Shown here: piece by piece, positions 37,724 to 45,711 of the stretch
Layout of the letters: each line of letters starts with the position of its first letter
Numbering within the stretch: the stretch's first letter is position 1
Origin: Bordetella parapertussis
Lineage (GTDB): Bacteria > Pseudomonadota > Gammaproteobacteria > Burkholderiales > SG8-39
Length of the DNA stretch: 64,000 bases
Reading direction: 5' to 3'
Assembly: GCA_945862265.1 (NCBI GenBank)
Contig: CAMAXP010000009.1
Location: forward strand, 1-64,000
The notes under the pieces: model-generated
Told to the model about the DNA's origin: nothing
The model's database searches: none
The model's input: only the letters and a program-made list of their open reading frames with translations
Made by a program: the position numbers and the translations under genes

Positions 37724-38223
37724 GCCTGCTGATTCGCGGCAAGACCTGGAAATTCGGCGACGACATCAACACCGACTACATGGCGCCGGGATTCGTGAAG
37801 AACCAGCCGTGGGAGCTGGTGAAGAAGGCGATCCTGCACATCCACCCGGGGTTCACTGCGGAGTTCCAGCCCGGCGACGTGATCGTGGCCGGCGAGAATT
37901 TCGGTTGTGGCTCCAGTCGCGAGGCCGCGCCCGCCAACCTCAAGCGCCTTGAAGTGGGCTGTGTGGTGGCCGAGTCGTTCGGCCGGATTTTCCTAAGGAA
38001 CAGCATCGCGATTGCATTTCCGGTGCTGATTTGCAAGGGCATCACAAAGGCTTTTGAGGAGGGCGACCGGCTCGAGCTGGATTTCGACCGTTCGCTGGTC
38101 CGCAACCTTACGCGGAGCACCGAAATTGCGGGGACGCCGTTGCCCCCTGAGCTCGTGCGCATCGTCGCTGCCGGCGGCATGATGCAGTGGCTCAAGCAAG
38201 AGGCAGGAGGGTGCGCCGCATGA
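37720..38223 (+). CDS. Aconitase-family hydro-lyase, small subunit (LeuD/DmdB-like)
   Basis: A 167-residue swivel-domain subunit, coupled to the large subunit by ATGA. It has the family segments FGDDINTDYMAPG near residue 12, ENFGCGSSREAAP near 60 with the substrate-binding SSRE, and FGRIFLRNSIAIAFPVL near 87. It closes the active site over the Fe-S cluster of the large subunit. Its own stop overlaps the next receptor gene, which points to uptake and conversion of the same compound. Confidence 0.93.
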   Translation: MSLLIRGKTWKFGDDINTDYMAPGFVKNQPWELVKKAILHIHPGFTAEFQPGDVIVAGENFGCGSSREAAPANLKRLEVGCVVAESFGRIFLRNSIAIAFPVLICKGITKAFEEGDRLELDFDRSLVRNLTRSTEIAGTPLPPELVRIVAAGGMMQWLKQEAGGCAA

Positions 38224-39191
38224 AGGTGTCGCGCAGGGCAGCCCTCGCCGCGATTGGTAGCACGCTGCTTTTGAGCCGGATCGGCGCCCGTGCGGCCGAC
38301 GCCTATCCCGCCAAGCCCGTCCGCCTGGTGGTCGCCTGGCCGCCCGGCTCCTCGGCCGATACCAGCGCGCGCCTGCTGGCCCAGAAACTCGGGGAGTCCC
38401 TCGGCCAGTCCTTCATCGTCGACAACCGGCCCGGGGCGAGCGGGATCATCGGCACCGAATCGGTGCTGCGCGCGCCGGCAGACGGCTATACGCTGCTCTT
38501 CAATACGGCGAACCATGCATCGAACAAGGTCGTCTTCCAGAAGCTGTCGTACGACCCCGTGACCGACTTCGTGCCGGTCTCGATGGTGCATCGCAATGTG
38601 CTGTCGATTTCCGTCCATCCCTCCTTGCCGGTCAAGACGCTGGAGGACTTCCTCCAGTACGCGAAAGCAAAGCCGGGGACGCTGTCCTTCGGGACGCCCG
38701 GCCTGGGTACGCCCCACCAGCTCGCCGGTGAGCTGCTCAAGCAACGCGCCGGCATCGATATGGTGCACATCCCCTACAAGGGCGGTGGTCCGGCCGTGGC
38801 GGACCTGATCTCCGGGCAGATCCCGGTGTCTGTTGCGAGCCTCGCCGCGGTGATCCCTTTCATGCGGACCGGGCGGGTGCGCGTTGTCGCGGTGACGGAT
38901 CCGACGCGCTACGATGAGATCAAGGACGTCGCCGCGGTGGCCGAGACTTTTCCCGGATTCGATGTTTCAGGGTGGAGCGGCCTGTTCGCGCTTGCAGGCA
39001 CGCCGCCCGAAATCGTGGCGCGCCTCAACGCAGAGGTGATGCGGATCCTGAATCTGCCCGATACCCGGCGCTCGATGAACGCCGCCGGGCTGGTTGCGTC
39101 GGTATCGACCCCGGAAGCACTGGGAAAGCTGGTGCGGGATGACATCGAGCGCTGGATGCTGGTGGTGAAGTCCGGCGTCCGGTTCAGTTGA
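38220..39191 (+). CDS. Bug/TctC-family receptor with twin-arginine-like signal
   Basis: A 323-residue receptor translationally coupled (ATGA) to the hydro-lyase small subunit. The signal peptide MKVSRRAALAAIGSTLLLSR has an SRRAAL motif suggesting Tat export, unlike most Bug proteins here. The mature part begins AYPAKPVRLVVAWPPGSSAD and DNRPGASGIIG. Direct coupling to an isomerase/dehydratase pair implies that its ligand is a tricarboxylate or methylmalate-like acid. That is an inference from context. Confidence 0.92.
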   Translation: MKVSRRAALAAIGSTLLLSRIGARAADAYPAKPVRLVVAWPPGSSADTSARLLAQKLGESLGQSFIVDNRPGASGIIGTESVLRAPADGYTLLFNTANHASNKVVFQKLSYDPVTDFVPVSMVHRNVLSISVHPSLPVKTLEDFLQYAKAKPGTLSFGTPGLGTPHQLAGELLKQRAGIDMVHIPYKGGGPAVADLISGQIPVSVASLAAVIPFMRTGRVRVVAVTDPTRYDEIKDVAAVAETFPGFDVSGWSGLFALAGTPPEIVARLNAEVMRILNLPDTRRSMNAAGLVASVSTPEALGKLVRDDIERWMLVVKSGVRFS

Positions 39192-39234
39192 TACAACGCG
39201 CACCGACACCCCGCACCTGACCGCCATGCGCGCC

Positions 39235-40197
39235 TTACTCGGCCTTGATCTTGCGGGCGTTCGCCAGCTTGCTCCAGAGGGCGATGTCCGCTGCGAGGAA
39301 CGCGCGGAATTCGGCTGGCGATCCGTCAATGATCTCGAACCCGTTCGCTTCGAGGCGCTTCTTTACATCGGCATCGCCCAGAGCGCGGCGCATTTCGGCG
39401 TGCAGCCGCGTGACGATCTCCGGGGGCATTCCTGCCGGGCCGAACATGCCTATCCAGGAAGCGCGTGCGTCGAATCCTGGGTAGGACTCGATGCCGGTCG
39501 GGACATCGGGAAAGTCCGGGTAGCGCCGGTCGTCCAGGATCGCGATCAGCCGGGCGCGTCCGTTCTTCACATAGGGCACCACCGTAGTGAAGCTGGCGAT
39601 GTTCATGGGGATCTGCCCGGAAAGCAGGTCGGCGATGGCGGGACCGCCGCCCTTGTACGGGATGTGCAGCAGGTCGACGTTCGCGACCTCGCTCAGCATT
39701 TCGCCGAGCATGTGGTGGGAGGTCCCGCTGCCGGGTGTTCCGTAGGAGACCCTGCCCGGGTTGACCCGCGCGTACTCGACAAGTTCCCGCAAAGACTTCG
39801 CCGGCATCGAGGGGTGCACGACGATGGCGAGGATGTTCTTCGCGATCACGCCGATGGGCGTGAAATCCTTGATCGCGTCATAGGTGACTTTCTTCTTCAG
39901 CGCCACCGGCAGCACGTGGGTGGAAGGGTTGCCGAAGCCGACCGTGTAACCGTCCGCCGGGGCGCGGGCGAGGAATTCGGAGCCGATTGCGCCACTCGCG
40001 CCGGCCTTGTTTTCGACCACGAAAGCCTGTCCCATGGATTCGCCCATCTTCTGGCCGAGGGTGCGCGCCACGATGTCCATCGATGCGCCCGGCGGATACG
40101 GCGCCACCAGGCGGATCGGCTTGGCAGGGTAGGTCTGGGCGCCCGCGGTGAGGGTCAGCGCGAGCAGGGCCGTGGCGGCGATCAGGGTTCGGAGCAT
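39235..40197 (-). CDS. Bug/TctC-family periplasmic solute receptor
   Basis: A 320-residue receptor convergent with the previous one. The signal peptide (MLRTLIAATALLALTLTAGA) leads to YPAKPIRLVAPYPPGASMD and ENKAGASGAIG. The ATG at 40197 has no ribosome site. A -10-like TATGAT ends 6 nt upstream, suggesting a leaderless message. It diverges from the enoyl-CoA hydratase at 40290, so it may serve that acyl-CoA pathway. Ligand unknown. Confidence 0.9.
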   Translation of the reverse strand: MLRTLIAATALLALTLTAGAQTYPAKPIRLVAPYPPGASMDIVARTLGQKMGESMGQAFVVENKAGASGAIGSEFLARAPADGYTVGFGNPSTHVLPVALKKKVTYDAIKDFTPIGVIAKNILAIVVHPSMPAKSLRELVEYARVNPGRVSYGTPGSGTSHHMLGEMLSEVANVDLLHIPYKGGGPAIADLLSGQIPMNIASFTTVVPYVKNGRARLIAILDDRRYPDFPDVPTGIESYPGFDARASWIGMFGPAGMPPEIVTRLHAEMRRALGDADVKKRLEANGFEIIDGSPAEFRAFLAADIALWSKLANARKIKAE

Positions 40198-40203
40198 GCG
40201 CGA

Positions 40204-40265
40204 ATCATATCCCCGGTCCCCGTATTTGCGCGCAGGGATTTCGCGAAACAACTTTTGCATATGCA
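40204..40265. promoter_or_regulatory. Divergent control region with TGCATATGCA palindrome
   Basis: The 92-bp gap between the receptor and the enoyl-CoA hydratase contains TATGAT (minus strand, 40209 to 40204), placed to start transcription at the receptor ATG. It also holds the perfect palindrome TGCATATGCA (40256-40265), 25 nt before the hydratase start. The palindrome is a candidate operator. No regulator gene is adjacent. Confidence 0.4.
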
Positions 40266-40289
40266 GCAACTGATCCATCAGGAGGAGTC

Positions 40290-41075
40290 ATGAACGAGCA
40301 AGAACGAGTATTGAAGGTCGAGATCGCCAACAAGGTCTGCCTGCTCACGCTGAACCGACCGGAGCGGCGCAATGCGCTTTCGGGCCAGATGAATGCCGAG
40401 ATCCGCCAGGCGATCCTCGCGGCCGACGTCAACCCTGAGGTGTCCCTGATTGCGATCACCGGCGCAGGGACGACGTTCTGCGCGGGGGCCGACCTGAAGG
40501 ATGCGCGTGCAATGGATTCCGGTGGCGAACGCTATCGCGGGCCGCTGCACCAGCCCGACCGGACCGCCTTCGAGGTCATGCTCGAATCGCGCAAGCCGAT
40601 CCTTGCGATCGTGAACGGCCCGGCGACGGCGGGCGGGTTCGAGCTCGCGCTGGCGTGCGACATGCGGGTGGCGGTGGACACCGCGTGGTTCAGCCTGCCG
40701 GAGGCGCGCCGCGGCATGGGGGCGCACTTCGCATCGGTCGTGCTGCCGCAGATGATTCCCATGGGCATTGCGATGGAATGGCTGTACACGGGCCGCAAGG
40801 TGTCTATTGAGGAAGCTTCCAGGTGGGGGCTCCTCAACCGAGTAGCGCCTGCCGAGCAACTCATGGATGTTGCGATGCAACTCGCGGCGGAGGTCACGGC
40901 CTCTGCGCCGTTGTCGCTGCACCGCATGAAGCTCACCTATCGCAAGACGCTCGGCATGCCCCTGCTGTCGGCGTTGCGCCTCGACGCCGGTCCGGACCCT
41001 TACGCGTCGGAGGATCGCAAGGAGGGCGCGCGCGCGTTCCTCGAGAAGCGTGCGCCGGTGTGGCAGGGCCGGTGA
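40290..41075 (+). CDS. Enoyl-CoA hydratase
   Basis: A 261-residue crotonase-fold enzyme adding water to an enoyl-CoA. Oxyanion-hole residues are in FCAGADLKDA (near 63). The two catalytic Glu positions are TAGGFELALACD (near 115) and SLPEARRGMG (near 135), so a real hydratase is expected, unlike the isomerase-like copy at 21459. The ribosome site is CAGGAGGAG. It is first gene of the plus-strand CoA-thioester block, although a separate promoter seems to drive the CoA-transferase behind it. Confidence 0.93.
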   Translation: MNEQERVLKVEIANKVCLLTLNRPERRNALSGQMNAEIRQAILAADVNPEVSLIAITGAGTTFCAGADLKDARAMDSGGERYRGPLHQPDRTAFEVMLESRKPILAIVNGPATAGGFELALACDMRVAVDTAWFSLPEARRGMGAHFASVVLPQMIPMGIAMEWLYTGRKVSIEEASRWGLLNRVAPAEQLMDVAMQLAAEVTASAPLSLHRMKLTYRKTLGMPLLSALRLDAGPDPYASEDRKEGARAFLEKRAPVWQGR

Positions 41076-41103
41076 AACAACAGGAACGATCCTGAGACCC
41101 ACA

Positions 41104-41126
41104 TGCTAGGATCAAATTCGAATTTG
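41104..41126 (+). promoter_or_regulatory. Extended -10 promoter with overlapping 14-bp palindrome
   Basis: An extended -10 (TG at 41104-41105, TAGGAT at 41107-41112) lies 45 nt before the CoA-transferase start. Directly after it is the perfect 14-bp palindrome CAAATTCGAATTTG (41113-41126), covering the expected start of transcription. It is strikingly A/T-rich against the local DNA and is a strong repressor-site candidate for the CoA-transferase operon. Confidence 0.55.
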
Positions 41127-41157
41127 CGAACGCACATTGGTGCCCGAAAGCCGCTGT

Positions 41158-42324
41158 ATGCAGACTGAACCCAGCAAGTCGATTGAGGCGAGCCTGCCGC
41201 TCGCCGGCCTTGTCGTTGTCGAGATCGGTCACAGCGTAGCAGCCCCGTTTGCCGGGCACGTCCTTGGCGACCTCGGGGCGACGCTGGTCAAGGTGGAGAA
41301 CCCGGAACATGGCGACGATACCCGCACCTGGGGGCCGCCCTTCCTCAACGGCACGGCATGCACGTTCAATGCGCTGAACCGGAACAAGCATTCCGTCGCC
41401 ATCGACCTGAAGGACGGCGCCGCCCGCGACAGCCTGCGCGATTACATCCTTGCAAATGCCGACGTGGTGTTCCAGAACATGCGTCCCGGGCTGATCGCGA
41501 AACTCGGACTGGATGCGACGAGCCTGCGTCGCGACAAGCCGGAGCTCATCTACTGCAACATGCATGCGTTCGGGGCCCGGGGGCCGCTGGTCGATCGCCC
41601 CGGCTACGATCCGCTCATGCAGGCCTTCGGCGGGATCATGAGCGTGACCGGCGAAGCCGGTGGAGGCCCCGTACGGGTCGGGCCTTCGCTGGTCGATGTC
41701 GGCACTGGCATGTGGGCGGTCATCGGCATCCTGTCGGCACTGCGGCGGCGCAGTGAGACCGGGGAGGGGTGCGAGATCGACACCTCGCTCTACGAGACCA
41801 GCCTTTCGTGGATGCAATCCCACATCGCGGCATACAAGGTCACCGGGAACGTCCCTGGAAAGCGCGGTACGGAGAATCCCTCCCTCGCGCCGTACAAGGT
41901 ATTCAGGGCCGCGGACGACTACATCATGATCGCCGCCGGCAATGACAACCTGTTCCGCCGGCTCGCCGGCGCGCTCGGTCACCCTGAATGGCTGGACGAT
42001 CCGCGCTTCGCCACCAACCCCGAGCGCGTACGCAATCGCGAACTGGTCAATGGCACGGTCGAGGCGGTGGTCGGGACGCGCCCGCGCGCCGAATGGATGG
42101 CCGCCCTCGAGGCGGTAGGTGTGCCCTGCGCACCGCTCCAGACGCTCGACCAGGTTGTCGCCCACCCACAGACCGAGGCGCTCGGGATTGTGCAGGCCTC
42201 CCCCGACGGGAGCATGGCGCTGGTGGGCCTGCCCGTCTCCTTCAACGGCACGCGCCCGCCGCTGCGCATGAATCCGCCCGCGCTTGGCGCGGACAATGAC
42301 CTGGTACTTGGAAAGAGGAAGTAG
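41158..42324 (+). CDS. CaiB/BaiF family (type III) CoA-transferase
   Basis: A 388-residue enzyme moving CoA between acyl-CoA and a free acid. The N-terminal LAGLVVVEIGHSVAAPFAG and DLGATLVKVENP are typical. The catalytic Asp is in SLVDVGTGM near residue 180. I start at ATG 41158. A TTG at 41137 is possible. It is followed in 4 nt by an acyl-CoA dehydrogenase. It probably activates the acid that this operon degrades, using acetyl- or succinyl-CoA as donor. Confidence 0.93.
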   Translation: MQTEPSKSIEASLPLAGLVVVEIGHSVAAPFAGHVLGDLGATLVKVENPEHGDDTRTWGPPFLNGTACTFNALNRNKHSVAIDLKDGAARDSLRDYILANADVVFQNMRPGLIAKLGLDATSLRRDKPELIYCNMHAFGARGPLVDRPGYDPLMQAFGGIMSVTGEAGGGPVRVGPSLVDVGTGMWAVIGILSALRRRSETGEGCEIDTSLYETSLSWMQSHIAAYKVTGNVPGKRGTENPSLAPYKVFRAADDYIMIAAGNDNLFRRLAGALGHPEWLDDPRFATNPERVRNRELVNGTVEAVVGTRPRAEWMAALEAVGVPCAPLQTLDQVVAHPQTEALGIVQASPDGSMALVGLPVSFNGTRPPLRMNPPALGADNDLVLGKRK

Positions 42325-42328
42325 GCAA

Positions 42329-43528
42329 ATGAGCGACACGCAGAACCTGAACCCCGACAACCTGCCCTCCGTCCCCTACGGGGAGGACTTCCCGGAGATC
42401 CGCCGTTCGATCCAGGCGATCTGCAAGGACTTCCCCGGGGAGTACTGGCGCGACCAGGAATCCAAGAAGGAGCATGCCGCGGAATTCACCAAGGCGATGA
42501 CCGAGTCGGGCTACCTGTCGGCGCTGATCCCGGAGGAGTACGGCGGAGCGGGATTGCCCCTGCGCGCCGGCGGCGTGATCTTCGAGGAGATCAGCGCGGC
42601 GGGCTGCACTTCGAGCAACATCCGCGCGCAGATGTACATGATGAAGATGCTGATCAAGCACGGCACGCAGGCGCAGAAGGACAAGTACCTGCCGGACATT
42701 TCATCCGGCAAGCTTCGCTTCCAGTCTTTCGGCGTGACCGAACCCACCACCGGGTCCGACACGCTGAACTTGAAGACGCGCGCGGTGCGCGATGGCGACC
42801 ACTACGTCGTGAACGGCCAGAAGATCTGGACTTCGCGGGCGCTCAACTCCGACCTCATGACGCTGCTGGTGCGCACCACGCCGGTGGACGAGCGCGCGCA
42901 GCGCACCGACGGCCTGTCGGTGCTTCTGGTGGACATTCGCGAATCGGTGGGCAAGGGCATGACCATCCGGCCGATCGAGACCATGGTCAACCACCAGACC
43001 AACGAGATCTTCTACGACAACCTGCGGGTTCCGGTCGAGAACCTGATCGGCGTGGAGAACAAGGGCTTCCGGATCATCCTGGACGGCATGAACTCCGAGC
43101 GCATCCTCGTCGCCCATGAGTCGCTGGGCGATTGCCGCTATTTCATCGACAAGGCGGTCAAGTACGCCAATGAACGCGTGGTGTTCGGCCACCCCATCGG
43201 CAAGAACCAGGGCATCCAGTTCCCGATCGCCAAGGCTTACGCGCAATACAAGGCCGCCGACCTCATGGTGCGCACGGCCTCGGCCCTGTTCGATGCGGGC
43301 CTGCCCTGTGGCGAGCAGGCCAACATGGCCCGCCTGCTGAGCTCGGAGGCTGCCTGGGCCTCGGGCGAGGAGTGCATGCAGACCCACGGCGGCTACTCGA
43401 TGGCGCGTGAATACGACATCGAGCGCAAGTGGCGCGGTGCGCGCATCCAGCGCATTGCGCCGATTTCGACCAACCTCATCCTCGCCTATATCGGGCACAA
43501 CGTACTCGGACTGCCCAAGTCCTACTGA
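42329..43528 (+). CDS. Acyl-CoA dehydrogenase with an IVD/LCAD-type catalytic base
   Basis: A 399-residue FAD enzyme making an enoyl-CoA. The FAD/substrate motifs are FGVTEPTTGSDT near 134 and VNGQKIWTSRA near 160. The usual C-terminal catalytic Glu (EGT motif) is absent. The stretch there reads RIAPISTN near 375-382. Glu257 in NSERILVA aligns by eye with the catalytic Glu of isovaleryl-CoA dehydrogenase, so activity is probably kept with a different base. That suggests a branched or long substrate. It lies between the CoA-transferase and the HMG-CoA-lyase-like gene. Confidence 0.93.
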   Translation: MSDTQNLNPDNLPSVPYGEDFPEIRRSIQAICKDFPGEYWRDQESKKEHAAEFTKAMTESGYLSALIPEEYGGAGLPLRAGGVIFEEISAAGCTSSNIRAQMYMMKMLIKHGTQAQKDKYLPDISSGKLRFQSFGVTEPTTGSDTLNLKTRAVRDGDHYVVNGQKIWTSRALNSDLMTLLVRTTPVDERAQRTDGLSVLLVDIRESVGKGMTIRPIETMVNHQTNEIFYDNLRVPVENLIGVENKGFRIILDGMNSERILVAHESLGDCRYFIDKAVKYANERVVFGHPIGKNQGIQFPIAKAYAQYKAADLMVRTASALFDAGLPCGEQANMARLLSSEAAWASGEECMQTHGGYSMAREYDIERKWRGARIQRIAPISTNLILAYIGHNVLGLPKSY

Positions 43529-43540
43529 CGGGAGACTCCC

Positions 43541-44512
43541 ATGAACGACCTGCCGAAGTCCGTGCACATCAAGGAAGAGGGCCCGCGCGAAGGGTTCCAG
43601 TTTGAAAAAGGCCCGATTCCCACCGCCCGCAAGGTCGAGCTCATCGATGCGCTTTCCAGGACCGGTGTGAAGCACATGCAGATCGTGTCCTTCGTGAGCC
43701 CGAAGGCGGTGCCCACCATGGCCGATGCCGAGGACGTCGTGAAGGGCCTCACTCTCCAGCCCGGGGTCGCGTATACCGGCCTGTGGTTCAACGACCAGGG
43801 CCTTGACCGTGCCATCGGCACAGGACGCCTCGAGATCAAAGGGTCGGTGACGCTGAGCGCATCGACCAAGTTCCTCAAGAAGAACCTCAATCGCACCCCG
43901 GAGCAGCAGCTCGCGGTGACGCGCGGCATGCTCGATATCTACAAGCAGCGCGGCATCCCCGTCGAGCGCGCAACGGTGATGGCGGCGTTTGGCTGCAACT
44001 TCGAGGGCGATGTGCCCGCGGCGCGGGTGGTCGAACTGGTCGGGCAGCTGCTTGATACGGCCGCCGCCCAAGGCGTCCAGCTGCAGCGCGTTTCCCTGGC
44101 CGACACCATGGCCTGGGCGACGCCTTTGGCCATCAAGCGTGCGGTCGGGGCGGTGAAGGCGAAGTACCCGGACCTCGAGCTCGAACTGCACCTGCATGAC
44201 ACGCGGGGCATGGGTATCGCGAATGCCTATGCCGGCCTCGAGATGGGCGTCACGCGGTTCGATGCTTCGGTCGCCGGGCTGGGCGGGTGCCCTTTCGCAG
44301 GCCATGCGGGCGCGGCGGGGAACGTTTGCACCGAGGACCTCGTGTTCATGTGCGACGAAGTGGGCATCGAGACCGGCATTGATCTCGAGGCCCTCGCCGA
44401 GTGCGGGCGCCTCGCGGAGGACATCGTCGGCCATCCGCTCCCCGGGTCGGTCATGAAAGGCGGCAGCCTGAAGCGCCTGCGCGACAAGATCGCCGAGGCG
44501 GAGCGCGCTTGA
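43541..44512 (+). CDS. HMG-CoA lyase-like aldol lyase
   Basis: A 323-residue TIM-barrel lyase of the HMGL/isopropylmalate synthase superfamily. The metal-site loop reads EEGPREGFQ (residues 12-20), with Glu17 where HMG-CoA lyases have Asp (GPRDG). LHLHDTRGMG keeps the metal His pair, and the catalytic Cys is in GLGGCPF near 250. It would split a 3-hydroxy-3-methyl acyl-CoA into acetyl-CoA and an oxo acid. The Asp-to-Glu change and overall divergence suggest a substrate other than HMG-CoA. It is followed by a TTG-started CoA-transferase with 4-nt overlap. Confidence 0.88.
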   Translation: MNDLPKSVHIKEEGPREGFQFEKGPIPTARKVELIDALSRTGVKHMQIVSFVSPKAVPTMADAEDVVKGLTLQPGVAYTGLWFNDQGLDRAIGTGRLEIKGSVTLSASTKFLKKNLNRTPEQQLAVTRGMLDIYKQRGIPVERATVMAAFGCNFEGDVPAARVVELVGQLLDTAAAQGVQLQRVSLADTMAWATPLAIKRAVGAVKAKYPDLELELHLHDTRGMGIANAYAGLEMGVTRFDASVAGLGGCPFAGHAGAAGNVCTEDLVFMCDEVGIETGIDLEALAECGRLAEDIVGHPLPGSVMKGGSLKRLRDKIAEAERA

Positions 44513-45711
44513 AGGAGGCGGCTGCGCCGGCGCTGCCGCTGGACGGGGTACGCGTCCTCGAGTTCAGCCACACCATCATGGGCCCCAGCGCGGGCATGCT
44601 GCTCGCCGACCTCGGCGCAGATGTCGTCAAGATCGAATCTGCGCCTGACGGCGACGCCACGCGCCGGCTGGGTGGTTTTGCGAGCGGTTTCTTTTTTGCC
44701 TTCAACCGCAACAAGCGCAGCCTCGCCGTGGACCTCAAGTCGAAGGACGGCCAGGCGCTCATCCACCGGCTGGCCGCGGATGCCGACGTCGTGCTGGAGA
44801 ATTTCGGTCCCGGGACCATGGAGCGCCTCGGGTGCGGTTACGAGGACCTGGGCAGGATCAACCCGCGGCTGATCTATTGCGCGCTGAAGGGGTTTCTTTC
44901 TGGCCCTTACGAGCACCGGCCTGCGCTCGACGAAGTGGTGCAGTACATGGCCGGCCTTGCCTATATGACCGGCCCCCCCGGCCAGCCGCTGCGCGCGGGT
45001 TCGTCGGTGATCGACATCATGGGCGGAATGTTCGCTGTGATCGGCATCCAGGCGGCGCTGCGCGAGCGCGAGCGCACCGGCAAGGGCCAGCTGGTGAAGT
45101 CGGCGCTATTCGAGTCGACCGCCTTCCTGATGACGCAGCACATGGCAGGGCAGGCCGTCACCGGCCGACCGCCGCCCCCGATGCCGGCCCGTGAGGGCGC
45201 CTGGGGCATCTACGAGACGTTCAAGGCGTCGGACGGGGAGATGATCTTCGTCGGCCTGACCAGCGACAACCACTGGCGGCGCTTCTGCCACCACTTCGAT
45301 CGCTCCGACATGCTCGACAACCCGAAGTATTCGAACAACCAGCTGCGCGTGAAGGAGCGGCCGGTGATCCGCGCCATGGTGGCCGAATGCGTGGGCACGC
45401 TCACGATGCCGGAATTGACGAAACTCTTCGACGAGATCGGCATCCCGTTTGCGCCCGTGGCCAAGCCCGGCGACCTGTTCGAGGATCTGCACCTCAATGC
45501 CGGCGGGCGCATGCTCGACGTGGCCTTCAAGGACGGCGTGCGCGCGAAGATCCCGCGGATCCCGCTGGAAGTGGGGGCGCACGATTTCGGCCTGCGCCGG
45601 CAGGCGCCGACGATCGGCCAGCACAGCGTCGAGATCCTCGAGGAGGCCGGGTTGTCGAAGGCCGAGGTCGATGCCCTGCGCGGTCGTGGCGTGGTGAGCG
45701 GACCGGGATGA
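44509..45711 (+). CDS. CaiB/BaiF family (type III) CoA-transferase, second copy
   Basis: A 400-residue CoA-transferase. It has DGVRVLEFSHTIMGPSAG, DLGADVVKIES, FFAFNRNKRSLAVDLKS and the catalytic Asp in SSVIDIMGGM near 170. The start is taken as TTG 44509, which overlaps the lyase stop (TTGA). No ATG precedes the conserved domain. It differs considerably from the copy at 41158, so it probably handles a different acid, for example recycling CoA from a product. It overlaps the next receptor gene as ATGA. Confidence 0.9.
   Translation: MKEAAAPALPLDGVRVLEFSHTIMGPSAGMLLADLGADVVKIESAPDGDATRRLGGFASGFFFAFNRNKRSLAVDLKSKDGQALIHRLAADADVVLENFGPGTMERLGCGYEDLGRINPRLIYCALKGFLSGPYEHRPALDEVVQYMAGLAYMTGPPGQPLRAGSSVIDIMGGMFAVIGIQAALRERERTGKGQLVKSALFESTAFLMTQHMAGQAVTGRPPPPMPAREGAWGIYETFKASDGEMIFVGLTSDNHWRRFCHHFDRSDMLDNPKYSNNQLRVKERPVIRAMVAECVGTLTMPELTKLFDEIGIPFAPVAKPGDLFEDLHLNAGGRMLDVAFKDGVRAKIPRIPLEVGAHDFGLRRQAPTIGQHSVEILEEAGLSKAEVDALRGRGVVSGPG

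Noticed and set aside
36428..38223. Leucine biosynthesis leuCD
   Set aside because: There is no leuA or leuB nearby, the large subunit is shorter than bacterial LeuC, and a transporter receptor is coupled to it.
43541..44512. Isopropylmalate or homocitrate synthase
   Set aside because: The GLGGCPF Cys motif and length match HMG-CoA lyases, and no synthase C-terminal regulatory domain exists.
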